From Clostridiales bacterium (GTDB taxonomy: Bacteria > Bacillota > Clostridia > Oscillospirales > Oscillospiraceae): 20,782 nucleotides of DNA. The stretch covers positions 1 to 20,782 of the forward strand of contig SFHJ01000030.1 in assembly GCA_004555655.1 (NCBI GenBank), given 5' to 3'. Below, one piece after another: positions 1-7,249 of the stretch (position 1 is the first letter of the stretch; every line of letters starts with the position of its first letter). The notes below the pieces were generated by a model. It was given only the letters and a program-made list of their open reading frames with translations, ran no database searches and had not been told where the DNA came from. The position numbers and the translations under genes were made by a program.

Positions 1-522
1 GTCTGGATGCACATGAAAGCGGTCATCTTCTATGTGACACGGTATGAGAAGCACTTCCGGGAGGTCATGGAGCAAAAGCTCCGGCTGTCCAGCGAGGAAG
101 CCATCCGTGGACACAGAAAACGGCTGGCACAGGCCGAAAAGCGATTGACGGAACTTGACTGTCTGTTTATCCGTATCTATGAGGACAACGTGGCTGGGCG
201 TATTACGGATGAACGGTTTTCCATGATGAGCAGGACTTACGAGGACGAGCAGACGCAGCTCAAAGTGGAAATCCAGAGCTTACAGCAGGAAATCGAAATA
301 CAGGAACGACAGATTGAGAATTTGGAACAGTTCATCCAACGGGTACACAAATACGAGGATTTGGACGAGCTTACCCCTTACGCTCTGCGGGAACTTGTCA
401 AGGCGATCTACATTGAAGCCCCGGACAAGAACAGCGGAAAGCGGCGGCAGAACATCCGCATTTCCTATGACCTTGTGGGCTTCATCCCGGTGGAAGAACT
501 GCTGAAACAGGAAACGGCGTGA
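1..522 (+). CDS. Large serine recombinase, C-terminal part (5' end outside window)
   Basis: The frame is open from the first base and ends in TGA at 520-522, so this is the tail of a longer gene. The visible 173 residues are charged and alpha-helical. A coiled-coil stretch rich in Glu, Gln and Arg covers roughly residues 25-118, and it is followed by a conserved-looking end (ELTPYALRELVKAIYIEAPD, then RRQNIRISYDLVGFIP). This pattern is typical of the DUF4368 end of transposon- and ICE-borne serine recombinases of Firmicutes (TndX/TnpX-like). The catalytic resolvase domain with its Ser nucleophile would lie left of the window and cannot be checked. Such genes usually sit at the very end of the element they move, so the element/chromosome boundary probably lies in the next 100 bases. 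Identity comes from the C-terminal domain only. Confidence 0.85.
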   Translation, partial: VWMHMKAVIFYVTRYEKHFREVMEQKLRLSSEEAIRGHRKRLAQAEKRLTELDCLFIRIYEDNVAGRITDERFSMMSRTYEDEQTQLKVEIQSLQQEIEIQERQIENLEQFIQRVHKYEDLDELTPYALRELVKAIYIEAPDKNSGKRRQNIRISYDLVGFIPVEELLKQETA

Positions 523-538
523 CCAAAGCCACGCCGTT
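513..538 (+). terminator. Hairpin overlapping the recombinase stop codon
   Basis: A perfect 9-bp stem (AACGGCGTG at 513-521, CACGCCGTT at 530-538) encloses an 8-nt loop. It overlaps the recombinase stop codon. No clean T-run follows (CCTGAGAAAATACAATATTACTTTCTT), so termination is plausible but weakly supported. Confidence 0.45.
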
Positions 539-610
539 CCTGAGAAAATACAATATTACTTTCTTACGACCCCCGCCCATTCGGCCCCGGGGATTTTCCA
601 TGCGCCTGCA

Positions 611-646
611 AAAAAGACCCGTTCGAAAGATCTCTTTCGAACGGGT
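611..646 (-). terminator. Rho-independent terminator of the holB-ricT operon
   Basis: A perfect 14-bp inverted repeat (617-630 with 633-646) lies just after the ricT stop. On the minus strand it is followed by CTTTTTT (610-616), giving the classic stem plus U-tract. It faces the incoming recombinase gene and isolates the two convergent units. Confidence 0.9.
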
Positions 647-652
647 TGTCAA

Positions 653-1981
653 TTATTCCGCTTTCGGCGCGCCGCCGCCGCGGTGGCTGCGGTATCTTCT
701 GCGCGGCTTGCGGGGCCTCGGCTGTCCCCCGGCCTCGGGTGCGGGCTGCTGCGCCTCGGGCTTGGGCTGCGGTTTGGACTGGCGCGCCGCCCTGGGCTTG
801 GGCGCAGGCTGCTCGGCAGGCCTCGGCTGCGCAGGCGCGGCGCTCTGCAGGTTCTGCGCCTCGCCCGATTCACCCTTGCCGTGGCCTCTTCCGCGGCGGC
901 GGCGCCGGCCCATTCTGGACGCGGCAGGCTCGGCAGGTACGTCCGCCTGCAGCGCGGGCGTCTGCTCCGGCTCGTTGATCACGGCCACCGCGTCGGGATA
1001 GATGACGTCGGGCAGTGCATCAAAGAAGTCCTCCTTCGGCTTCTTGCGCGGCTGCGACGAGATGGGCGCGAGATCCCTGGGGATGGGCGGGTCATTTTTG
1101 CGCGCCTTGCCGCTGCGCAGCACGCAGATGTCGCAGTTGTTGTAGCAGCCGATCGTCTCGGGGTGGTCCTCCATGCGCACCTTCACGCTCTGGCGCAGCA
1201 GGTTCACCTCTGTCACGGTGCCGCGGCCGTCGGGCGTGTCGACAAAGGATTCATTCTTGGGCGCAGTCTTGAGCAGGTCCTCATACGCCTCCTGCTCATA
1301 CTTGAGGCAGCACATGAGTCTGCCGCAGGTGCCGGAAATCTTCGTCGGGTTCAGGCTGAGATTCTGTGTCTTGGCCATCTTGATCGACACCGGCTGGAAA
1401 TCGTCAAGGAACTCCTTGCAGCAGAACGGCCGGCCGCATACGCCGAGACCGCCCACCATCTTTGCCTTGTCGCGCACGCCGATCTGGCGCAGCTCGATGC
1501 GCGTGCGGAAGACCGACGCGAGGTCCTTGACAAGCTCGCGGAAGTCCACGCGCCCATCGGCCGTGAAGAAGAAAAGAAGCTTGCTGCCGTCGAACGCGCA
1601 TTCCGCCGAGACAAGCTGCATGTCCAGCCCGTGCGCAGCGATTTTCTGCTGGCAGACCTCAAAGGCGCGCTTTTCTTTCTGCTGGTTCTCCTCGTTCACG
1701 CGCTCGTCGTGCTCGTTTGCCAGCCGCAGCACCTTGCGCAGCGGCGGCACGATCTGGCACATGGGCACCTCATGGCAGCCGGAGGCGCATACGCCGTATT
1801 CGTCGCCGCGCGCCGTGTCGATGATGACATGGTCGCCGGCGTTCAGCGCCAGCGTATCGGGGTCAAAGTAGTAGATTTTTGCATTGTTGCGGAAATGTAC
1901 GTCGACCACGGTGGCGGTCTCGTGCGCGCAGCTGCCGCAGCCGCCCGCCGCCGGTTCGGTACGGATATCGGTTTCGTCCAT
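653..1981 (-). CDS. ricT: RicT/YaaT, PSP1-domain protein with a long disordered tail
   Basis: This is a 442-residue homologue of RicT (YaaT). In Bacillus subtilis RicT joins RicA and RicF in a complex that carries Fe-S clusters and affects RNA processing by RNase Y, sporulation and biofilm formation. The PSP1 core spans roughly residues 20-290. It holds the Cys-rich signatures GVCGRPFCCKE (about 180-190) and GTCGRLMCCLKYE (about 217-229), plus an early CGSC (15-18). From about residue 290 the protein becomes a low-complexity tail rich in Pro, Ala, Lys, Arg and Gln, with an Arg-rich patch (GRRRRRGRGHGKG); I expect it to be disordered. The start follows TAGGAG with good spacing. It lies 51 bp after holB on the same strand, a common Firmicute pairing. 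Identity is firm; the role of the tail is unknown. Confidence 0.92.
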   Translation of the reverse strand: MDETDIRTEPAAGGCGSCAHETATVVDVHFRNNAKIYYFDPDTLALNAGDHVIIDTARGDEYGVCASGCHEVPMCQIVPPLRKVLRLANEHDERVNEENQQKEKRAFEVCQQKIAAHGLDMQLVSAECAFDGSKLLFFFTADGRVDFRELVKDLASVFRTRIELRQIGVRDKAKMVGGLGVCGRPFCCKEFLDDFQPVSIKMAKTQNLSLNPTKISGTCGRLMCCLKYEQEAYEDLLKTAPKNESFVDTPDGRGTVTEVNLLRQSVKVRMEDHPETIGCYNNCDICVLRSGKARKNDPPIPRDLAPISSQPRKKPKEDFFDALPDVIYPDAVAVINEPEQTPALQADVPAEPAASRMGRRRRRGRGHGKGESGEAQNLQSAAPAQPRPAEQPAPKPRAARQSKPQPKPEAQQPAPEAGGQPRPRKPRRRYRSHRGGGAPKAE

Positions 1982-2032
1982 AGTATACTCCTATCTGCCG
2001 CAAATGCGGCGGTAAAACATGATAATATGTGC

Positions 2033-2980
2033 TCATCGCAGACGCACGGCCAGCCAGCCGACCACCGCGCCCACGCCCACGTTGGCGTTCAGATCGTCCT
2101 CGGCGCGCTGCAGCGCCTGTACCGCGGACAAAATCTCCGCGCCCGTGCGCGCGCGGCAGATCGCATCGAAGGGTGCGCGCGCGGCCTCAGCGCCGTTTTT
2201 CGCGGCCAGCGCACGGCAGAGAAGCTGCCGCAGCTGCTCCAGGATGGGCAGAAGCTGCTCGCGCTTGTATTTTTCCATCGGGATAAGCAGCTCCAGAAGC
2301 GCCATGGCGTCGCGCGCGGCAAAGCACGCGGCAAACTGCGCCGCCGCAGGGCCGAACGCCTCGTCCCTGACGTGCGCCGCGGCCTGCCCCAGCCAGCCGC
2401 CCGCGCGTGAAAGCGCCGCTGTGAGCGCCTCGTCGGGCGAGTCGGGGAACTGCGTTTTGAGAAAAGCCAACGCCTCTGCCCCCGTGACCGGCGCAAGCGC
2501 AAGCTCGGCGCAGCGGCTGCGGATTGTGGCCAGCAGCGCGTCGGCGCTGGGATAGAGCAGCAGAAACGCGGCGTAGCCGGGCGGTTCTTCGAGGATTTTC
2601 AGCAGCGCGTTCTGCGCCACGGGCGCCATCGGCTGGTCGAAGATGTAGATTTTGCGGCGGCCCTCATTCGGGCGGATGAAGACGTCTGCGCGCGCCGCAC
2701 GCACCACGTCCACGGCGAGCTGCTTGTGCTCAGGGTCGCGGACGGTGATGACGTCCGGGTGCTGCGCGGAGAACACCTTGCGGCATGCAGGGCATACGCC
2801 GCAGGGTCTGCGCGCCGGGTGTGTGCACTGCATCGCCGCGGCCAGGATGCGCGCAAGCGTGTGCTTTCCGGAGCCCTCGGGGCCGCTGATGAGATAACAG
2901 TGGCTGAGCTTGCCGCGCGCGTCCGCGGCAGAAAGCCGCGCCTTCAGCGCGTCATTGCCCAGAAATCCGACAAACTCCAT
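2033..2980 (-). CDS. holB: DNA polymerase III delta' subunit
   Basis: A 315-residue AAA+ clamp-loader subunit that helps place the sliding clamp on DNA at the replication fork. The Walker A motif GPEGSGKH lies at residues 33-40. A zinc-binding cluster with Cys60, Cys63 and Cys66 (CGVCPAC) follows, as in DnaX/HolB proteins. The Walker B-like strand IYIFDQP is at about 111-117, and the sensor/arginine-finger motif SRC is at 155-157. The length fits the bacterial family (about 310-335). The start is set by AAGGAG seven bases upstream. ricT follows on the same strand, and an extended -10 promoter lies about 70 bp upstream. Confidence 0.95.
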   Translation of the reverse strand: MEFVGFLGNDALKARLSAADARGKLSHCYLISGPEGSGKHTLARILAAAMQCTHPARRPCGVCPACRKVFSAQHPDVITVRDPEHKQLAVDVVRAARADVFIRPNEGRRKIYIFDQPMAPVAQNALLKILEEPPGYAAFLLLYPSADALLATIRSRCAELALAPVTGAEALAFLKTQFPDSPDEALTAALSRAGGWLGQAAAHVRDEAFGPAAAQFAACFAARDAMALLELLIPMEKYKREQLLPILEQLRQLLCRALAAKNGAEAARAPFDAICRARTGAEILSAVQALQRAEDDLNANVGVGAVVGWLAVRLR

Positions 2981-3047
2981 AAACCGCTCCTTTTCACCGC
3001 GGCATATCCGGACGGATCATCTGCGCCGCCATTTTCCCTAATTAGAT

Positions 3048-3056
3048 AGTATAACA
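3048..3056 (-). promoter_or_regulatory. Extended -10 promoter for holB-ricT
   Basis: The minus strand reads TGTTATACT: a TATACT -10 box at 3048-3053 with the TG of an extended -10 at 3055-3056. The -35 region is poor, as is usual with extended -10 promoters. Transcription would start near 3041 and leave a leader of about 60 nt. Confidence 0.5.
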
Positions 3057-3094
3057 GAAAAACGCAAATTAAGCTATACTTTTTTGCGCAGGGG

Positions 3095-3131
3095 GGAAAA
3101 TAAGAAAATGGCTGCACCAGGTGCAGCCATT
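3095..3131 (-). terminator. Rho-independent terminator of spoVT
   Basis: A perfect 12-bp inverted repeat (AATGGCTGCACC / GGTGCAGCCATT, 3107-3131) lies 10 bp after the spoVT stop. On the minus strand it is followed by TTTTCTTATTTT. It separates spoVT from the holB promoter. Confidence 0.9.
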
Positions 3132-3141
3132 GCCGGGGCGG

Positions 3142-3684
3142 TCAGTTTTCCATCTGCCGGCCGAGGAAGCCGGCGACGGTCTGCACCAGCTTGAGCTCGG
3201 AGTCGGTGAGTGGCTGCTCGTTCTGCTCGAGCAGCAGCGCCACGCAGCCCATCAGATCGCCCTCGGCGAGGATGGGGGCGCTGACGCCCAGATGGTAGCG
3301 CTCAACGCTCTCGCTCACGCGCATCGGCTGCTCGCCCGTGTCCCAGCGGTAGCTCTTGCGCGATTCCATCAGCTGCTCCAGCGCGGGCGAGCAGCGCTTT
3401 TCCAACAGTTCGCGTTTCGGCGCACCGAAGGCGGCGATCACACTGTCGCGGTCGCAGACGACGGCGATGTGGCCGGTGTTCTTGCCGATGGAGTCGCAGA
3501 TCTGTGCGGCAAAATCCGTGAGGTCGCCCATGGGCGAGTATTTTTTGAAAATGACCTCGCCGTCCTTCTCCGTATAGATTTCCAACGGGTCACCCTCGCG
3601 GATACGCAGGGTGCGGCGGATTTCTTTGGGGATAACGACGCGGCCAAGGTCGTCAATGCGTCTGACAATACCGGTAGCTTTCAT
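3142..3684 (-). CDS. spoVT: Stage V sporulation protein T (AbrB-type regulator)
   Basis: A 180-residue DNA-binding regulator, close to the 178 residues of Bacillus SpoVT. The N-terminal swapped-hairpin AbrB domain (residues 1-50) starts MKATGIVRRIDDLGRVVIPK and continues EIRRTLRIREGDPLEIY. The C-terminal part (about 55-178) is a GAF-like domain with the conserved GHIAVVCDRDSVIAAFG segment. In Bacillus this protein tunes late forespore gene expression and spore coat and cortex formation, so its presence indicates a spore-former or a recent descendant of one. AGGAG lies 9 bp before the ATG. It is transcribed alone, with its own terminator. The 46-bp dispersed repeat begins 42 bp upstream of the start, inside the likely promoter region. 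Confidence 0.93.
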   Translation of the reverse strand: MKATGIVRRIDDLGRVVIPKEIRRTLRIREGDPLEIYTEKDGEVIFKKYSPMGDLTDFAAQICDSIGKNTGHIAVVCDRDSVIAAFGAPKRELLEKRCSPALEQLMESRKSYRWDTGEQPMRVSESVERYHLGVSAPILAEGDLMGCVALLLEQNEQPLTDSELKLVQTVAGFLGRQMEN

Positions 3685-3726
3685 ATATCAGTCTCCTAAC
3701 CTGCTTTTTGTTTGCGTGAGTATTGT

Positions 3727-3772
3727 CTGCTTTTTCAGGGGAATTATGCAAATGCGCGCACATCCTGCCCGC
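3727..3772. repeat. 46-bp dispersed repeat, copy A
   Basis: This 46-bp stretch, from CTGCTTTTTCAGGGGA to CATCCTGCCCGC, recurs at 16315-16360 in the same orientation with three mismatches and no gaps. It lies upstream of spoVT, 20 bp before a foldback element whose end sequence also recurs next to copy B. Confidence 0.8.
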
Positions 3773-3791
3773 GGGAGAAGCGTTGGTTTTT

Positions 3792-3960
3792 CTAAGGCAA
3801 CACCGCGCAGTTGCGTCTGCGGTCTTCGGCGGATCTTTTGTCCCAATATTGCCGTTTGAAAAACTTGAAATACATCCAGTATTGCTGCGTTTTTCAAACG
3901 TTGTCTTGTGCCAGAATATCTCGCCGGATTCTCTTGCCGGATTGTGCGGTGGTGCCTTAG
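3792..3960. mobile_element. 169-bp foldback element, MITE-like
   Basis: The outer ends are 18-bp terminal inverted repeats: CTAAGGCAACACCGCGCA at 3792-3809 against the complement of 3943-3960, 16 of 18 matching. A perfect 12-bp inner inverted repeat (CGTTTGAAAAAC at 3853-3864, complement at 3889-3900) brackets a 24-nt centre. The two arms are 73 and 72 bases long, so the whole unit is one imperfect palindrome. It carries no coding sequence. No certain target duplication is visible. The size and structure fit a non-autonomous element moved in trans, or a REP-type palindrome. Confidence 0.7.
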
Positions 3961-3990
3961 AGATTCAGAACAACAATAATGTATTTCCGT

Positions 3991-4434
3991 TCAACCATTG
4001 TCCGCTATGACTGGCATCTGTTTGACGGAGCCGCGGGGAACAACAAACGTGGGGAACAGATTGATGGTCTCAAATGGCTGCTGCTGAATGATCTGATAGA
4101 GCAGTTCAGTGGCCTTGGAGCCCATACCCTCCTTATCGAAGCTCAAGCTGGTAAGCGGCGGATCAAGATAACGCGATACCAGTAAATCATCCAGTCCGAT
4201 GATGGAGAGATCCTCCGGGATCCGCAGCCCCATTGCTTTTGCGGAACGGATCGTGTCGATGGCATATGAGTCGCCTGCACAGAAAAATGCTGTCGGCAGT
4301 GTGATCGAACGCAGGAATTGACCGATCTCAGCTTCGGAGGACACCTCCACAGCTGCCGTGGTAAACAGCCATGTCGGATTGCAGACCTGATTTGCTTCCT
4401 TCAGCGCAGCAAGATAATCTAAATCTGTTCGGCC
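3991..4434 (-). pseudogene. LacI-family regulator remnant, DNA-binding half missing
   Basis: The frame encodes about 148 residues of the C-terminal, periplasmic-binding-protein-like effector domain of a LacI/GalR repressor. Signatures are LPTAFFCAGDSYAIDTIRSA, MGLRIPEDLSIIGLDD, LTSLSFDKEGMG and a C-terminal VVPRGS, matching the usual end of the family. The expected 180 or so N-terminal residues, including the helix-turn-helix, are absent. Recognisable homology begins at GRTDLDYLAALKEA (codons near 4393-4434), and the frame hits a stop at 4447-4449. The only candidate starts are internal, such as GTG at 4348-4350, so no working repressor is made. Its position, divergent from a sugar transporter, suggests it once controlled that operon. 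Loss coincides with the loss of the 5' half of the transporter ATPase on the other strand. Confidence 0.8.
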
Positions 4435-5189
4435 AGAAGAAGGAGGTCAGCGACGTACAGGATGCTATCGCGCTGAAAGCAACAAACTTCAGCCACGGCA
4501 AATTCTATCAGGACGTCTCAATCGAGGTACATAAGGGCGAGATTCTGGGTATGTACGGTCTTGTCGGCGCAGGACGCACGGAGTTCGTCCGTGGCCTGTT
4601 CGGCGTCGATCCCAAGGACTCCGGCGAGGTGGAGATTGGTGGAAAGAAAGCCGTGATCAAGTCACCCCGCCAGGCAATTCGCGCAGGAATCGGCTTTGTG
4701 ACGGAGAACCGCCGCGAAGAGGGTTTGATGCTGGGCTCGAGTTTGAAATGGAATCTCAGCATGACAAACCTCAAAGCCATCACCGGCTGGGGTGGTAACC
4801 TGAATATGAAAAAGGAAAATGAGTACGCGGCGAAGTGCATGCAGATTTTCCGAGTCAAGGCAACGGGCTATAACATGAAGGCCGGCGGCCTGTCCGGCGG
4901 CAACCAGCAGAAGGTGGTTCTGGCCAAATGGGTCATGGCCGACTGTGATGTGTTAATCGTTGACGAGCCGACGCGCGGCATTGACGTGGGCGCAAAAGCG
5001 GAGGTATATCAGTCGCTGCACCAGCTTGCTGAACAGGGCAAGGCTATTATCATGGTTTCAAGCGAATTGCCCGAGATCCTGGGCGTCAGCGACCGCATAG
5101 TTGTCATGTGCGAAGGAAAGATCACGGCCGAGTTGGAGAACAAGAACCTGAGTGAGGAAGATGTAATCCACTATGCATTCTCGTCGTGA
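4371..5189 (+). CDS. Sugar ABC transporter ATPase, truncated: only the second (C-terminal) domain
   Basis: RbsA/MglA-type ATPases have about 500 residues and two ATP-binding domains; only the second remains here. The match starts near base 4431-4440. The first 20 codons from the ATG at 4371 are antisense lacI sequence and have no Shine-Dalgarno site. Visible motifs (numbered from 4371) are the Walker A-like GLVGAGRT (63-70), the signature LSGGNQQKV (174-182), Walker B VLIVDEP (194-200), then TRGIDVGAK and VSSELPEILG. As in the family's second domain, Arg69 replaces the Walker A Lys and Ser replaces the switch His. The canonical first domain is therefore the part that is missing. Two permeases follow on the same strand. 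I expect a non-functional product unless the junction is an assembly artefact. The true start is undetermined. Confidence 0.82.
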   Translation: MSDCRPDLLPSAQQDNLNLFGQKKEVSDVQDAIALKATNFSHGKFYQDVSIEVHKGEILGMYGLVGAGRTEFVRGLFGVDPKDSGEVEIGGKKAVIKSPRQAIRAGIGFVTENRREEGLMLGSSLKWNLSMTNLKAITGWGGNLNMKKENEYAAKCMQIFRVKATGYNMKAGGLSGGNQQKVVLAKWVMADCDVLIVDEPTRGIDVGAKAEVYQSLHQLAEQGKAIIMVSSELPEILGVSDRIVVMCEGKITAELENKNLSEEDVIHYAFSS

Positions 5190-5236
5190 GCCGTATGCCA
5201 TGAGGGCGATTCATACCATCCGAGAGGGGAGTCAAT

Positions 5237-6211
5237 ATGTCTGAAAATAATAAAGTGCTGAAGATCAAACGGCGCATCACCCGTGACACGCGGCAGAATA
5301 TTATTATTGTTCTGGCGTTGCTAGTAGTCATGCTGTTTTTCGGCATCAAATCACCGTATTTCCTCAAGCCGGCAAACCTTGCTGCGCTGCTGGTAGCGGC
5401 GGTGCCGCTGGGGCTGATCGGTCTGGCTGAAAGCTCGTGCCTGCTTATCGGCGCGTTCGATATGGCGCCGGGAATGGTCGCTTCGCTGGGCGGTGTGTTA
5501 TGGACGATGCTGCTGTCAAAATATGGCGTACCGACCTACGCTGCCTTTGCATTGGCGCTTCTGTTCGGCCTCGTTTCGGGATTGATTGCGGGCCTGTCCA
5601 TCGCATATCTGAAGATGCCGCCCTGGATGGCGACCTATGCACTGTTCCAGATATGGAAGGGCGTCATCTACATTCTGACCAACGGCGAAGCAATCCGCAT
5701 GACGACCTTTGCGTCGTTCAAGTACCTCGGCCAGCATAAGCTCTTCGGCACGCCAATTACATGGGCGGTCATCATCATGCTTGCCGCATATGTCATACTG
5801 TATTTTGTCTTTAAATACACGAAGCTTGGGCGTGATCTGTTCGTGGTTGGCGGCAATGAGGAGGCTGCCAGAAACGTTGGCATCCGCGTCAATCTGTGCC
5901 GGGTATTTGTTTTTACGCTTTCCGGTTTTCTGTCTGCACTGGCAGGCGCACTGTTTGCTTCGCGTTCCGGTTCCGGCCAGCCCATCATTGGCGATCTTTA
6001 TGCCATGCAGGCCATCGCTGGCGCTGTGATTGGCGGTACTGCCATGACTGGCGGCAAGACAAATGTGGCCATGACTTTTGTCGGTGTGATGTTTGTTGTC
6101 TGCCTGCAGAACGGTCTGAATATGATCGCGGTGCCTGCATTCTATCAGCATATCGTTACCGGTGTTGTGCTGGTGCTGGCAATTGTTGTTCAGACTGACC
6201 GGCCGAAATAA
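5237..6211 (+). CDS. Sugar ABC transporter permease (RbsC family), first of two
   Basis: A 324-residue inner-membrane permease of the BPD_transp_2 (RbsC/XylH) family. About eight to ten hydrophobic segments are visible, beginning with NIIIVLALLVVMLFFG. Family signatures are PLGLIGLAESSCLLIGAFDMAPGM, the loop KYTKLGRDLFVVGGNEEAARNVGI that contacts the ATPase, and GDLYAMQAIAGAVIGGTAMTGG. The ATG follows AGAGGGGAG. It lies 47 bp after the ATPase remnant and 31 bp before a second, clearly different permease, so the channel was probably a heterodimer like LsrC/LsrD. The substrate class (pentose, hexose, cyclitol or a modified sugar) cannot be read from it. Both permease frames look intact although the ATPase is not. 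Confidence 0.92.
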   Translation: MSENNKVLKIKRRITRDTRQNIIIVLALLVVMLFFGIKSPYFLKPANLAALLVAAVPLGLIGLAESSCLLIGAFDMAPGMVASLGGVLWTMLLSKYGVPTYAAFALALLFGLVSGLIAGLSIAYLKMPPWMATYALFQIWKGVIYILTNGEAIRMTTFASFKYLGQHKLFGTPITWAVIIMLAAYVILYFVFKYTKLGRDLFVVGGNEEAARNVGIRVNLCRVFVFTLSGFLSALAGALFASRSGSGQPIIGDLYAMQAIAGAVIGGTAMTGGKTNVAMTFVGVMFVVCLQNGLNMIAVPAFYQHIVTGVVLVLAIVVQTDRPK

Positions 6212-6242
6212 TGCGCACGCGGAGAAAGGAAGGTAGTATACT

Positions 6243-7214
6243 ATGACTCTTAATAAAGGAAAATCGCTGAAAACGCTTTCCCGCGAGCAGATCCAGCCGG
6301 CCATTATTATACTGACACTGGTTGTTGTGATTTTGATTTTTACGGCAATCAACTCAAGTTTTCTGTCCTTTGCCAACCTGCACAGCGTGCTTTTAACCGC
6401 GGTACCTGTAGGCTTGATTGCCATTGGCGAGTGCGCGGCAATTATGTCTGGCTATTTTGACATGTCTGCCGGCATGGTAGCCGCCATGGGCGGTCTTGCC
6501 GCTGCCTCTGTGATGCATGCCAATGGCAGTGTTGTGCTGGCGCTTCTGGCGGGCCTTGCAGTCGGCCTGATATGCGGACTTCTTGCGGGTATGTGCGTGT
6601 CGTATCTGGGACTGAATGCGTTTATCACCACTTATGCTATGCAGGAAATTTACCGCGGCATCATCTATGTTTTTACGGATGGTTTCCCCATTTCGCTGTT
6701 TGGCGCAGACTACAGCGCCTACACAAAATGGGGCCAGATGAAGATTTTGAATTTCCTGCAGTTCCCGATTCTGGTGCTGATTATCGTCTATGCTCTTGTA
6801 GCGCTGTTTTTGAAGTACCGCAAGCTGGGCCGCAGCATTTATCTGGTCGGCAGCAACGCCAAGTGCGCGAAGATTTGCGGTATCAATCTGCATTTGGTTC
6901 AGGTATTTGTGTTCCTGCTCTGCGACGTACTCGCGGCGTTTGCAGGAATGCTCTACGCCAGCCGCATCGGATCGGCGCCGGCGTTTTTGGGTGAGACAAT
7001 CGTCATGGAGGCCATCGCGGCAACCATCGTCGGCGGCACTTCGCTGGCCGGCGGCAAGGGCAACCTTGGCTTGACGTTTGTGGGCGTATGTATTATCTAC
7101 GTTGTGAAAAACGGCCTCATCATGTGCGGTCTGCCGGATTTCTATCAGTATATTGCCATCGGCGCGATCCTGTTTATCGCTGTTATGATGCAGGCTGACA
7201 GAAAGAAACACTGA
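6243..7214 (+). CDS. Sugar ABC transporter permease (RbsC family), second of two
   Basis: A 323-residue paralogue of the preceding permease with the same fold. It has a hydrophobic N-terminal helix (PAIIILTLVVVILIFTAIN), VPVGLIAIGECAAIMSGYFD, the ATPase-contact loop KYRKLGRSIYLVGSNAKCAKICGI, and the family end block ETIVMEAIAATIVGGTSLAGG. The two permeases align along their whole length but differ at many positions, so this is an old duplication. GAAAGGAAGG precedes the start. It is the last transport gene; enzymes follow after 35 bp. No solute-binding protein is found in the window, although this transporter class needs one. It may have been lost at the upstream junction or be encoded elsewhere. 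Confidence 0.92.
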   Translation: MTLNKGKSLKTLSREQIQPAIIILTLVVVILIFTAINSSFLSFANLHSVLLTAVPVGLIAIGECAAIMSGYFDMSAGMVAAMGGLAAASVMHANGSVVLALLAGLAVGLICGLLAGMCVSYLGLNAFITTYAMQEIYRGIIYVFTDGFPISLFGADYSAYTKWGQMKILNFLQFPILVLIIVYALVALFLKYRKLGRSIYLVGSNAKCAKICGINLHLVQVFVFLLCDVLAAFAGMLYASRIGSAPAFLGETIVMEAIAATIVGGTSLAGGKGNLGLTFVGVCIIYVVKNGLIMCGLPDFYQYIAIGAILFIAVMMQADRKKH

Positions 7215-7249
7215 TTGCATCACATATAGTGTGCAGAAAGGAAGAGTTT

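Noticed and set aside
563..574. CTTACGACCCCC near the recombinase end resembles the complement of GGGGGTTCGTAAG at 20671-20683, perhaps paired attachment sites
   Set aside because: Only about 12 bases match with a gap, in C-rich DNA, and the right-hand site is not associated with any recombinase or element boundary.
683..2410. Long plus-strand frame (575 codons) opposite ricT and holB
   Set aside because: It is the antisense shadow of two clear genes in GC-rich DNA, with low-complexity Ala/Arg/Leu content and no family match.
3685..3760. Sporulation sigma-G-like promoter (TGCATA, then CAATACT) upstream of spoVT
   Set aside because: The spacing is 19 bp and the -10 match needs a one-base shift; the TGCATA lies inside the dispersed repeat. 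Not enough to call.
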